Assembly (NCBI GenBank): GCA_026122225.1
Contig: JANEZZ010002204.1
Coordinates: 434,001 to 498,000, forward strand
Direction of reading: 5' to 3'
DNA length: 64,000 bases
Source: Heloderma charlesbogerti
Lineage: Eukaryota > Chordata > Lepidosauria > Squamata > Helodermatidae
Shown: positions 24,020 to 36,118 of the stretch, in pieces
Layout: the number at the start of each line of letters is the position of its first letter
Numbering within the stretch: the stretch's first letter is position 1
Translations under genes and position numbers: made by a program
The notes under the pieces: generated by a model
The model's database searches: none
What the model saw: only the letters and a program-made list of their open reading frames with translations
What the model was told of the DNA's origin: nothing

Positions 24020-24055
24020 AGTGGTGTGTTCAGTGATGATGATGATAATGATGAT
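24020..24055 (+). repeat. (GAT)n microsatellite
   Basis: An imperfect GATGATGATGATAATGATGATGA run lies directly after the SINE tail. Confidence 0.8.
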
Positions 24056-24369
24056 GACTTCATTTCTATATCACTTTTCTGGTGAGCTTCTAGCATGCAC
24101 TGGGTAAGGTAATGGGGACTATAAACTCCTTTATTTGCTGACTGAATCTGCGACAACAATGGCATCAAGGGTGTCGCGAAGACTAGTGGCTTTACCTTGC
24201 GTGCCTAGCCAGCTGATCATTGTAAAACTCTGTAGGTTTTAACACCCCTTCACCGGGGTAGATGTTACCAAACGTCAAACCTCATGAAATAACTCTGCTA
24301 GCTGGCTACTAGAAGGTGCAATGGAGGCAGCAAAGATACTCAGGTTCCAACTCTCATATGACTTTATAA

Positions 24370-24785
24370 GTCTAATTAGTGCTTTGAATTGTGCCTGGAA
24401 TCAAGCTACAAGCTAGTGAACATGTTTTAAATACTGGTAAGAAAAATTTGCCAGTCTTCAAGGGCAGCCCCACATACAACACATTCTTGTAATCAAGACT
24501 GGATGTCACCAGGGGATGGATAACTGTAGCAAGGCTGTAGAAAGGACCACAGCTGGTATATTAACCTGAGCTAATAAAAGGGGCTTTATGTTACACATTC
24601 CTCTTGGGCTCCGAAGTAAGGGCCAGATCTATCAGTACACACAAACCGAGAACTTTATCCTTAATAGGGGTGTAACCCATCTAGAACCGGTTAATTGTCA
24701 CCATCCCAGGCTAGGCATCCTTGGGCTCCAACAAATGATATTCATCCGTAGAATAAGAGCCTGCTGCTTTCCCAGCAACTGAACT
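24370..24785 (-). mobile_element. L2/CR1-type LINE fragment
   Basis: The text at about 24450-24580 (CTTCAAGGGCAGCCCCACAT, then GGATGGATAACTGTAGCAAGG and ACCACAGCTGGTATA) parallels 1460-1590 of the first minus-strand LINE (TCAAAGGCAGTCCCACATAC, CGTGGATAACTGAGGCAAAG, CCAGAGCTGGCATA). It is therefore an older minus-strand copy of the same or a related family, without a coding frame. Confidence 0.65.
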
Positions 24786-24929
24786 TGTATTATCTAACTT
24801 CATTATATAACAATATGGAAAGAGTTGGGGTGTTTTGGCAGAGCAGTACTATATAAACATAGAAAATACAGGGCAATATAATGGCAGGTGAATGCATGAT
24901 TCGCATTTCTATCCTTAGAACTACTGGCA

Positions 24930-25490
24930 GGACACTGTAGGGCAGATACTTTTCCGTCTGCACTGGCTGCCAGTCCATGTCCGACCCCAATTCAGAGTGC
25001 TGTTATTAACATTCAAAGCCCTAAACAACTTGTGGCCAGGTTACCTGAAGGATCACCTCCTCCCATATATACCTACCAAGACTCTAAGGTCATCTTCAGT
25101 GGTCCTTCTCTGGGAGTTCCCACCAAAGGAAGTGAAGTGGGTGGCTACTAGGAAGAGGGCCTTTCCTGTTGTGGCACCCTGGTTGTGGAATGAGCTTCCC
25201 AGAGAGGCTTGCCTGGTGCCTACCTTGTGCTCTTTTCAGCGCCAGATGAAGACCTTATTTTCCCAGGCATTTTAGTCTTTCAGTTTCTGCTTTTAAATCT
25301 GTTACTATATTTTAAATCTTTGCACTGGTGCTAGATTTGATTTTGTTTTTTATTTTTATTTTATACTGTAGTTCTAAACTTTTAAACTTTATATTGTATT
25401 TCATCATGTTGTATTTCATGGTTTTAATTGTTGTGAACCGCACAGAGAGCTTTGGCTATTGGTTAGTGTAGACAATAAATAAAATACATA
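24930..25490 (+). mobile_element. L2/CR1-type LINE 3' end
   Basis: The frame at 24997-25275 encodes the C-terminal tail of a non-LTR RT: LTFKALNNLWPGYLKDHLLP and a FPVVAPWLWNELPREA block. The 3' UTR follows, with GTGAACCGCACAGAGAGCTT and GGCTATTGGT, ending in an ATAAATAAA tail near 25490. The same UTR end is found as tiny fragments at about 8700, 36760 and 39870. This copy is 5' truncated. Confidence 0.85.
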
Positions 25491-25739
25491 AAATTCCATT
25501 TGTGGGACTAGGAAAAGGGGAACCTTTACTGCCTTCATTATTGCCACATACAGTTATGGAGTGGAGGCATTTAACTTTATGTTCCAGAAACTCTCCCAAG
25601 GCCTTGCCAGAAGGAGAGGACTGCCACAGGTTTTCTTAGACTCACGAAGACCAGGTGAGGAGGGATGATTCAGCTGGCAGTGTTGACTAACAGCATGAGG
25701 AATGAGAAGAGGATGGGGAAAATAGGTAGAAATGCTGGC

Positions 25740-25830
25740 ATTATTACTTTATTATTACATTTATATCCCAACTTTTTTCCTCTTGCAAGGGACCCAAGGT
25801 GGCTTACATAGTCTTCCCCCTACTAGCAAT
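25740..25830 (-). mobile_element. SINE/LINE tail fragment
   Basis: The text TTTTTTCCTCTTGCAAGGGA and CCCAAGGTGGCTTACAT is the reverse complement of the tail of the SINE at 8095-8150. This is a minus-strand 3' end. Confidence 0.6.
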
Positions 25831-25973
25831 CTGTAGTATAATATATAGAAAGAAATATAGATTCACTCATCTGTATTCCTTTAAAAAAATCTGTCTGAGG
25901 CTGCCTTTGTAACCATCTGACTGTTCCTCATTAGGAAGGTTTGCCTCATACTTTAAGAACTAAGGGCATAATT

Positions 25974-26098
25974 CTATGCATGTTTAGATAGAAAGATGTC
26001 CTATAGCTAAACTCCCAGCATGCCCTGGCCAGTATGGCTTCCTGGGTGACGCTGGGAGTTTAGATCTTTTCTGTCTAAACATGCATAGGATTGCACCC
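25974..26098. mobile_element. Palindromic MITE, family A, copy 2
   Basis: This is a 125-bp foldback element with ends GGGCATAATTCTATGCATG and CATGCATAGGATTGCACCC. It is bounded on both sides by TAA (25971-25973 and 26099-26101), which fits the 3-bp TWA target duplication of PIF/Harbinger elements. It is non-coding. Confidence 0.85.
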
Positions 26099-28622
26099 TA
26101 AATGGTTTAAAGCCTTGGGTGGTGATGGTGATTCTTCTGTTGATGCTACAAAACTGACTTTTCCTATTGCAAGTGCTCCTGCTCAGTTTTTTATCCATTC
26201 AAAAGCCACCTCTAATGCTATCATATCCTATATAATTCTGCAAGAAAATGCAAATAGGATCCTTGTAAACTATCCACCCATATCTAAATATCTATGCAGC
26301 ATACAATTGGGTTTCTAATCCCTACACTGAGCTAGTGTGTATTTGTACCGATGTTTGTTTTCAAGTCACTGCAAAGGTTTGGGTTGGCACTAGGAGGCAG
26401 CTGTTGCTGGTGTAATTCAGCAAGGTCAAATATTGAGCAGCTATAACTGTCATATTTGCAGCTTGACACTTCCGGTTCTGAGGTCTTGAAAAGATGAATG
26501 CAATTTTTTTCTGCAAAATATCTGGGCCTCCTGTCCTTCCAAAAAGCTGCAGTTTAAATTTTTGCACCTGCTTTCCAGTTCCAGTTCTTCTGCAGTGCTC
26601 TATTTTACTCAACTCATCACATTAGGTTTTCTAACAAAACCCCAGTTAACCTAAATGTTAGTGACTGTATATCTAAACACACACCAGATGATTAGACATC
26701 TGAACACACACCGGTTTTGCCAACTTCAGTATCCCTTCTGTAATTAAAAGATGATTTCATTATGGCAAAGCTATTGTATAGTAAGCCTTTTAAAAACAAA
26801 ACAAAACACACACCTCACTTGGGAATGTAGTTAAAATACTGTCATTAGCATATTAATTTCTTTGTGTGTTAAGTAAACATACATCAGTGACCCTCTACAA
26901 GCAGCTGTTTGAGCTTGTTTTCTTGCCAGTGAGAATGGGAAGACAGAAAGAGCAAACCTATCATTTATGGACTGTTGATGAGCATTAGCGCCAAAGTGAG
27001 ATGGAAAACTGAGTTTGGTTTCAGCCAACATCAGTTTATATTCTTTAAACCTGATGATAAGGAGATTATTTCCACTTCTCTTCAACCGTCTCATCTTCCA
27101 CCCACTCCTCTATATGTGGACATTGTATAGAATGCTGATTCAGGTCACTGCACTAGGGAAATTAATGTAGTGAGCTTTTGTAGTAACGGTCATGACCCTA
27201 GCAGTGGTAACCAGTATCATATTTCTTACCATAATAATGTACATTGACTAAAGATTAAAATAGTCCTGTAGAGTAAATTTCATTAGGTACTGGTCTACAG
27301 TTACACCTTTTGCAGCTTTACCTGGATATTTGAATTACATGTGTGCCCACAAATATAACAAAAATGATGTTTCAAAAGAGAAAACATTACTCAAATTCTG
27401 TAACTGAAATAGTTTAATAATGTCAGGCTACAATCTGGCATCCATGTAACATTATCCTGTTGATGACTGAGAAGGTTAATTGGGGTAGGGTGGGGGACAG
27501 AGCAGGAAGACCTTTGCAGAAAAATGTAGTAAGGAGCGGAAGCAAAAGAACCTTGTAGAACTCTCTAAAAAAAAATCTGTAGCTTGCAAAGTGGTTGCCA
27601 GCCTGTTTTGACAAATGTGGCACAAGTAAAGTCCAAAGCACAGGGAAAGTGCCATGCCAATGTGCATTTCAGTGCATGTGTGTGCACATCCACACCTACC
27701 CTGCTCTGGTGTAGTTTTGCACTTGGCTGAGTGTCCTGCGGAACATGGCAGTAGCCATGGAACAAGCTGGCAGGAGCGGAGGCTTCAGCCTGATCTGACC
27801 AGTGGCAGGGGTTGCAACTACTGGCCCCTCTGCCTTCAGAAAAAGGAAGGCCAAGTGAGGAGAGATGTTTTCTCCCTCTCTTCCCTAGCTCTTTTTCCAC
27901 CACAGTTCATTGAACTGTGCTTTCACCACCATTGCCGGAGGAACTCATTTCAAGCTAGGCATTTGTAGCCTGGATGGCATAATTTCAGCAGCCATTTAGG
28001 TCCTTCTTTAAGACGTCTTCAGATGGACATCTAGTTCATCAGAGTAACATCTGAAGGGGAATTTGAGGCTAAACTACACACTTTGAAAAAACTGTCAAGG
28101 CTGCTTGTTTCAGTGCAGGAGTGGTGCTGAGTGGAAAGACCCTTCTTAACTCTTTCCCCAAACGTACACTCTCCTATTTTTCCCCATGGGGGGAAATATA
28201 TTTTTTTCTCCCCCTTGGAGGAAGAGCAGCTCTGAAATAAGGAAAGAGGTGTGGCCATCTGGGGAATGCCAGCAGGCTGGTTCTCCACCCTGGGCCTGAA
28301 GTTCTCCACCCTGTTCCACTGAAACTCAGCAACTTGGAGGCTGCTTGCAGGTGTGTGAGTGTGTGTTTTCTTTTTTAAAAAGGAAATGCATATATAGAGA
28401 GCTGTGTGTAATGTATCCTGAAGAGAGGTCTTGATAATGTCATCCGATGTAAGGTGCAGTACAGCCTGGATGTCACTACCTCATAATATGTTTACTTGTC
28501 TCTACCTGCCCAGGGGCTTCACTCAGGGCCAGCCACCAGGGTTGGCATATGCAACTGCCAAGGTCCCAGAAACTACTGATCCCAAGCTGCCATTATTGCC
28601 AATGATAGAGGAGCAGCAGCCA

Positions 28623-29577
28623 TAGATATGTAAAATTGCCAGAAATTTTGAGGCCTTGGGGAAAAAACTGTTCATTTGTTTTTTTCAGAAAAAAACTGAC
28701 TTTGGGGGAAAACGGATAAATAAGCAATACTTACTTTTTTAGAGCTCTTTACAGATCAAAGTCACTTTGTTGTTTAAGATAGCCGTCCCTCAACCACATG
28801 CCCTCCAGATATTTTGGACTTCAGCTCTCATCAGCCTCAAGCAACATGGTCAATAGTCAGGAATGCTGGGCACCGTGGTCCAAAACATCCAGAGGACACC
28901 AGGTTGGGGAGAGCTGCTTTAGGAACATAAAGCAGCCTTTCTGTTCCTAAATTATTTTATGTATAATCTAGTTTGCTCATAAAGTTATTACTATATTTTA
29001 AAACTTCGAAAAGTAAACTCAGTTAATAGATTATTGTCCGAATAGATTAGAAATATGTTAAATGTCTGCTACAGCATTAGAAACACAGACTCTATAGAAC
29101 AAAACCCAAGCTGTCAAGAATGCACATTTACTGTCAAGAATGCAGCATGGTGACTCTACTCACATGTTGGGAAACTGAGCATAAATGTCTATCAGTAAAA
29201 TATACTTTAGATCAATAATTTTTAATAAGGAATGAGAGAACTAACTATGCTGGGAATCTTACAGAGTGGATTAAAAAAACATTTTCCCCATAGCTTTATT
29301 ACTTCCAGACATTTTACATCTCTAGTCATCTCTAACACTTCTATAAAAGTGTTCTTATTACATAGTTTTTAGACATCATTTTGGGGGAGTAAAGGCTGGA
29401 CAACAATATATAACCACTTTGTCTTACATTCGAAAAGAAAATATTTCTTAATACAAAGCCGTTCAATTTTTCCAATTTTTTGGAAAAAATGAAACAAAAA
29501 CGGTCCTTGGAATAAAATGGGGAAAAAAAGTTTTCCCCAGAATTTCTCCGGTTTGTTTCTGGGCCATCACATCTCTA
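28623..29577 (-). mobile_element. Non-autonomous hAT-like element with perfect 8-bp TSD and nested insertion
   Basis: The ends are TAGATATGTAAAATTGCC (left) and, reverse-complemented, TAGAGATGTGATGGCC (right). They are flanked by an exact 8-bp duplication AGCAGCCA at 28615-28622 and 29578-29585, the size made by hAT transposases. Its interior matches the 525-bp copy at 51444-51968 in reverse orientation (for example AAATAAGCAATACTTAC and GGTGACTCTACTCACATG). About 400 bp at roughly 28740-29140 are absent from that copy and include a palindromic MITE. No transposase is encoded. Confidence 0.85.
28790..28920. mobile_element. Palindromic MITE, family B, copy 1 (nested)
   Basis: The left arm reads CCCTCCAGATATTTTGGACT and the right arm reads AGGAATGCTGGG, GTGGTCCAAAACATCCAGAGG and ACACCAGGTTGGGGA. 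Reverse-complemented, the right arm parallels the left one. The element sits inside the hAT element at 28623-29577, so it inserted later. Confidence 0.75.
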
Positions 29578-32500
29578 AGCAGCCACTGTTAGTGGTGTCT
29601 GCCTTTTCTTGCTGCAGCAGCAGCAAGAATAGAGCACTCTTGATGGCTTTTCTCCAGTGGCTGTCATCTCTTTGGCATGGCACTGCACTGCTGCTGCTCC
29701 CCTCTGTTTGCTACACACTTGCTTTTCTGCCCAGGTGAGTGAATGGTGATGGCTAGGAGCAGCAGGTGCTGTCTCCACCCTCTGCCTCTGTGTGGCAGCA
29801 ATTGATGCAGCTCCAAGACACCATCGGCCTGCTCTCAGCCACCTGGACAAGCAGATGGTGGTGGCCAGCAGCTGGTGCTGCTCCTGCTTATTCTCTCCAT
29901 CTGTGTGCCCATAGCTAGGAGGAGCTGCTGCTTGTGAGAGCAGTGTCAGAGAACCCAAAAGGAGAGTATCATGTGAGGCCTCCCCCCCGCCCCAAGTCTG
30001 CCCTGGTTCCAGCTCTGGAGACACCTTTAGGGTTGGTGGCTGGAATGTAGAGGCAACAGAAATATCCTCCTAAGCGTCTTATGTTTCGCCCACTGAATTA
30101 TGATAGCCAGCAACACCTTAAGTTCCGTTATTTTAGTCATGCTTAAGCATATGTAATTCGGTTTAGGGTTGCAATCTAGGGCAAAACTTTGGGAGGTGCC
30201 TTTATTGTAGTGACATCATATGTGAAATTTCAGGGTGATAGAAATGTGAGGTAGAAGTGTAGTGATAGCAAAGTCTGTTTCTAATAGAAACAGCTTTGGA
30301 ATTATTAATATGGAAGACCTCTATTGGAACTCAAAGAACTTTGTGCTTGCTGTAAAATATACACTGCCTTGAGAGAGCTCTAACCTCTGCCCTTAAACGT
30401 GGCCTAAAAATAATTGTAAATAAAATTTAAATAATGATAGGACTCACTTTGCGAAGTGTAAAAAATAGGAAGTAAAATTGCTAGTTATAATGCCATCTCT
30501 GGCAAATACTTATCAATTTTTGTCCCATATAAACTACCCATAAGGTATTATTGGACTCTACTGTGATAGCCAATTTCATAGTGTACTGCCCTTGTACCAC
30601 ATGGATTTACTATATGCAGCAGCTTATATTAGACCTTCCCTCTGTGCGCTCCCAAGTATTTGCTGGTCTCCATCCCCAACAGCTTCCAAAGCCTAAGCGT
30701 TCAGGAGCATTTTAAAGACACTTTGGTCTGGTTTTTGATAGCTAGAGTCAAGGTTTTAGGGTGGCTTGTTCTGATATTTATCTGCATATGTGTGGTCGCT
30801 TTACAGCTGCCCTGAAGCATTTGGGATTAGACAGGTTTTGATATTGAAGTGAATTAACATTAGTGGCAATTGCCCACAGCTAGTGCTTTTACTGCCCCAT
30901 TTTAAAATGACAAATACACAAAGTGCTTCCAGAATGAAAGCAGCGTCCTGTATTATCAGCAGAAGTTTCATTCTACTATCTGTGTTCTGCATTGAAAGAG
31001 AGGAGCTGTAAATATGTCTTTGCAATACTATGTATATGTTTATAAATTCTAAAACTCCCCCTTTAAAAAAACACTTTGTGTATGTGTGTTTTCATAGGTA
31101 CAAATTCTCTTGGTGATTAGGAATATATAAACCAAGGGTTTCAGAGGTTTCTCTCTGAAGGTAGATAATGACTTCAAGCAGAGAATATGCTTTTGAAAAG
31201 CCTGGAGGGGAAAAGCAGAAAGCAGTTTCTCCTTGGTAATCAGAGGTGAGACAAAAACCTTCCCTTGCTAGCATTCATAGCTTTAAGCACACAGCACATT
31301 CTTTATCCTGAGCAAGGTGGACGACAAGAAGTTTTCTGTTTGTCAGTTAATAAAAGCATGTATGATTGCTGTCCCCCAAATTATAGGAATTATACCTTTG
31401 CACCTGTACACGTATTTTTTCCCTAAACATTAAAATAATTAGTCTGTTTTTAGAGTTCTCTCTATTTAAATATCACATCGAAGAGGTTACTTGCAGCAAA
31501 ATATAAAAGCTACAGAAAGGCAGTTAAAGGACTGAAATAAATCTGAGTGTAATGTATTTTTAGCCAGATTTGTGTTTTTAGGGGAGGGGGGAAATTGCAC
31601 ATTACTGACAATTGTATACATTTGGTACCTGTATGTTTTTTAGCTGTTCGAGTTGGCAAAGTTCTCTAAGTGTTGATATGTCAATGTACTAGGGCTTTTT
31701 TGTGATCATCTTTCCATTCCACATAAGTTTTGTCTTTCACTCTACTCAGTTTAATTTTAAAAAATCCTTAAATATTTTAAAGGATATTATAGCTTGCAAA
31801 TACAAATAGCTTGCAAACATGAGAATAATACACAATGCTAAATCAAATCTAGGAAGCACAAATAAATCAATATGGATTCAGTCCAGTTATTTCTATAACC
31901 TACTACCTGCCACAGGTTTTTAGTGTAAGACATTAGTCTCCCCCCTCTTCTTTTGTAGGCTTTAGTATGCTTGTTTCCAGATAATGAAATACAAAGCAGG
32001 TAAGGTAGTAACTTTTAGCCCAATCTCTGGAATAAGAGAGCAGGCTGTGTAACTGAAGATCCTGTGTACTTTTTGCTAACCGTAGTAGTTTTAGCAGTGT
32101 ACTTAATTAATCTGAGTCAAGTTCTCATGGGACTCTCTTTAACAGGTCTAGAAGTCAAATTGCAGTGAGAAGTCCTGTTTGCTCTTTGCAGACCTTTTTA
32201 GAAATACCAAGACAGGAAGGCTGTTTATTTTTCCCACATCTGTTTTGTGCTCATTCTTTTTAGATACTGTTTGCTGGATGCTCTTTTTTTAACCACTTAA
32301 ATTAGTTTAAGTTGCAAAATGTCAAAATAAGCATTACTGGATCCCCTTTGTAAAGAGAGAAGTTTTTATTGAATTGTGTGTCTTTTAGTTGCATTCTGCT
32401 AACCGAATTTAAAGTCTTCTTAGTTTTGTCATTTACTCAGTCTGTTGCAGGCATCATTGAAGCTTTTAAATTTATGTAGAAATTATTTAGACAAAATCAG

Positions 32501-33734
32501 TCTTATAGAAAATGTAATTCCTTAATAGGAAAATCATAGCATGCCAACAATATTAAATGGTTTCTAGTGTAATTTGGGCTTGTTTAAAAGGTAAATCTTT
32601 AAATACCTTGGATTTCTAGCATCTGTAAATTTCTCACAGAAATAGATAAGGGCTCATCTGTGTGGGCCTTCTTTAAGGAAAGGATTAATTTCAGCTATAT
32701 TCCTGTAAAATGTTGAGGAATAATTTCTTTAACGTACTGTGTTTAAAGTATTTCTTTCATATTCTCATTTAGTAATGTTTGAAACAAATCCACTCTCCTA
32801 TTGTAGTTTGTGCAGTGGTTGGACTTTTTCGTTCTTATGTAGTATGTGGAAAATACTTATGTGTTGTGTATTTCTATATAGTTGAGCATCACTGCATTCG
32901 TGAAAGACTTTGCCTGGTGATTTACCATGTTAGTCTGCTAGGCTTCATTTATACAAGAAGTCCATAGATAGATTGAATTACAGGATATTCCCAGCTTATC
33001 TTGTGTATGTTGCACTTATGGTGTACTAGATATTAGCACTGTTGGGGACAGGGGGTAGAAGCAAGGGGCACATGAGAGGCATGGGGGCACATCAGAGGCA
33101 CATCAACTGCACCTATCTTCTTGTCTCCCATTCCCCGCACAGAGCTAATAGTTTCATTGGAGGAAGCAATTTACAGTGCAGAAAACATGAAATGCCCTCC
33201 CGGAGTAATGATGAGGGGCGGAAATTTTTCTATTACTGTATTTTTTCTGTGGAAAATTTTGCACTTTTCGAAATGAATTGTTAGAGTGAAATAATGAATG
33301 AACACAATAAAATTTGAATTGGGCAACTGGAATGGATATAATACTGGTCAAATATAAAACTAAAGTTGTAAGGTTTTTTTAGGTGTCTGGAAGCACATAA
33401 ATTTATATCCACAACTCTTCAGGCATAACAGTTCTTTAAGTGTGCTAACAGTTTTCAGTGCCTTCATGTTTTCCCCTTAAAAACAAAATAACGTAAGGGA
33501 AGTATTTCTTACGGAGTTGCCTTGTCTTAAAATATTGACAAGTATTCCACTTAAAATATTGTCTCAGAAAAGCTTTTGAATTTGTTTGAATATAACATTT
33601 AAACCACGTTAACGTCACTGTATTGAAGTTTTCCTAATCAAGTATTTTAGTTCAACTACTCTCAGTGGTTAGAAAAGAACTTTTTTGATATATGCAGCAT
33701 GTAAAAGTAACACTTTTTAAGATTTGTTTTCTAA

Positions 33735-33825
33735 CGGTCCAACTCTGTGCATGTTTAGACAGAAAAAAGTCCTACAACGTTTGCTGGAAAATGCTGGGAC
33801 TTCTTTTCTGGATTGTGCATAAATG
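33735..33825. mobile_element. Palindromic MITE, family A, eroded copy 3
   Basis: The left arm is intact (AACTCTGTGCATGTTTAGAC) and preceded by TAA at 33732-33734. The centre and right arm are eroded (GGAAAATGCTGGGACTTCTT). It lies immediately before a well-preserved copy. Confidence 0.65.
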
Positions 33826-33841
33826 TAAGCATACTTGCTAA

Positions 33842-33974
33842 GGGCGCAATCCTATGCATATTTAGACAGAGAAAAGGCCTACAGCTCCCAGCATTCCCCA
33901 GCCAGCATGGTTGGCTGGGGAATGCTGGGAGTTGTAGACCTTTTCTCTGTCTAAACATGCATAGGATTGCACCC
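33842..33974. mobile_element. Palindromic MITE, family A, copy 4 (best preserved)
   Basis: A 133-bp near-perfect hairpin. The left arm GGGCGCAATCCTATGCATAT and the right arm ATGCATAGGATTGCACCC are separated by CCAGCATGGTTGGCTGGGG. Both flanks are TAA (33839-33841 and 33975-33977). High arm identity suggests that this copy is younger than the others. Confidence 0.9.
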
Positions 33975-34136
33975 TAAATAAAATAAATAACTACTTAAGA
34001 AACAGAAAGTATACTGTAGGAATATATAGACAGTTCCCCTAAATATTTGTATTGGGGGTGGTACTTTTTAACTCCTTCATAAATGAACTGGAGTTAAGGG
34101 TGAGCAACGTGGTGCCTAAATTTGCGGAAGACATCA

Positions 34137-34201
34137 GGCTGGCTGGAGAATACTGGGAGTTGTAGGCTTTTTCTCCATCTAAACATGCATAGATTGCACC
34201 C
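34137..34201. mobile_element. Palindromic MITE, family A, right half only (copy 5)
   Basis: Only GGCTGGAGAATACTGGGAGT, GTAGGCTTTTTCTCC and ATGCATAGATTGCACCC remain, followed by TAA at 34202-34204. It is the third family member within about 470 bp. Confidence 0.75.
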
Positions 34202-34584
34202 TAAGTCAGGTCTCTCGCAATTTAGTTCAAGAAAATTTTCTGACTCCGTTTTTTTTCCAGACAATCCAAATCTCAGTTGCAGAGTACCACTTCCCTGATC
34301 AGCCACTTGATTGATAAGTGGGTGCTAATTAGTTTTGGATGATATTTGGGGGCCAGACAGTACAAGTTCATATTTACTGCCTTATCTGTATAGGGATGTG
34401 GCAGGGTGTAACAAGTAGATGAACAGGAGAATTACACTCCTGTTCTCTCCTTCTACATCAGCTAAAGGGGTGGAGTAGAAGGTGGCAAGGTGTCTTCCTC
34501 TCTCTCCTCCATTTCCCTTCCTTTTTTTGGGAGAAGGAAACAGAAATGCACCTTCCTTTTTCTGCCTGATCTTTGATGTTGCTC

Positions 34585-34644
34585 AGGTTCCCTATTGTTC
34601 CCTATTCCCTTCTGAGGTTCCCTATTGTTCCCTATTCCCTTGCT
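34585..34644 (+). repeat. 30-bp tandem duplication
   Basis: AGGTTCCCTATTGTTCCCTA plus ten further bases is repeated once at a period of 30 (starting at 34585 and 34615). The unit itself contains two CCCTATT words. It is a recent-looking local duplication. Confidence 0.9.
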
Positions 34645-35959
34645 GAAAATAAGTTTGAGGAAGGAACTTCATTTCCAAGAGGGGACTTGATTTGGCAGTA
34701 ATTTGTTGAGTAATTGTTCATGAACCAGAGGATAAGGGAACCTAGGGAATAGGTGTTGAAATTAACAATTAGAATTGAGGATCCCAACTGAAATTGACAG
34801 TTGGGATGGTCAGCTGCTGAAGGGTTCTCTGAATTTACAGAACTTAGTCTTGAACCTCACATGTATGAAAGATCAGCAGAACAATTAGAAATAAAAGCTA
34901 AGGGTTTACCTGAAAACTATTTCAATTGGGGAAGCACAATACCTGCGAAAAACTGTGAAAACAAAACAAACAAACCACCCTTTCAGCAAAGCGTGATGGA
35001 TCTCCACTAGTAAGTTCAGTAAACGGCCAGTTTGCAGTTGTTCATTTGGGAGAGCCTGCCTGTCATCTTCAACAGTTTATTGGTTATGGTGAACAATTTA
35101 AGGCCTGTTCTCATTAATAATTCTTTAGCACAATAAACAGGTGTTTGTGGTTCATCTCAGCAACTTGATCCGGATGTTTTCCTTCCAGGCTAAGCTTCTG
35201 TTACAAGGCTATTGCATTCTTTTGAATACTGTGCTATGAGCTGGCAAAAGTGTGACACTTTCATAGCACATCCACTGTCATGGTGATCCATGAAGGAGGC
35301 AAGCTTTTTGCATTTTTGTACATTAGCTCAAAATGCATCAGATCAGAAGCGCTATCTTTCCATTTTAAATACTTTATTAAAAGGAAAATATAAGCCAATT
35401 GGACTGTTCTAGCTAGGATTATAATATTCAGTGCTACTAAACTCCATGGCTTAAAAGAAATGTCCCTTCTAAGGTCCTTTAATATTTGTCAATAGATAAC
35501 CATCTAAGTTTTAAGTTATATGGGCAAGGGTAGTTGCTTCTTGCAGTTCTCTCCCCCATGTAATACAAGTTAGGTGGTGAGCTCCATTGGTATATAAAGT
35601 CAGGCATTGTTAAATGTGACACCGAGCATGACTTAAACTACCAAACCAGAGTTCCATGTCAGTGCAGCATATACCTGAGTGAAGGATTCCTGGCATAGCC
35701 TGGGAGGGAAGTGATGATCGTCAGAGCCATGGCAGATTTTTTTTTTTACTTGCAATTTTTAAACTATAGCAAGTTGGATACCGTTGGAGATCTGGTAGAT
35801 CCTAATCTGCTTTCTGCCTGCCCATGCTATACAGTATTCTGAGGCTGCTGTTTTATCCTTTGGAACCACTGTTGATATGTTCTAAATTGTTATTTTTTTC
35901 CTCTTATGAATTTTTAAAGCTTCTGTTTCTTCTGATGTGACACCTCATAGCTGCTTTGA

Positions 35960-36118
35960 GGATTCTGAATAGAAAAGTGGGACAAAAGTACTTTCACATA
36001 ACTCTGGGCATAATAATAGTGGCCTACCTTATAGAACTGTTCTAATGATTATTGAAATGTATGTGTGAAGTGCTTTGAACACTCTAAACTATTGTTTAAA
36101 TGTTAGGTAGTATACTTA
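35960..36118 (+). mobile_element. MIR-like/CORE-SINE fragment
   Basis: The text CATAATAATAGTGGCCTACC, TTATAGAACTGTT, GAAATGTATGTGTGAAGTGC and TTTGAACACTCTAA follows the 3' half of MIR elements (ATAATAATAGTACCTACCTC, ATGTATGTAAAGCGC, TTTGAACA). It is old and diverged. Confidence 0.65.
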
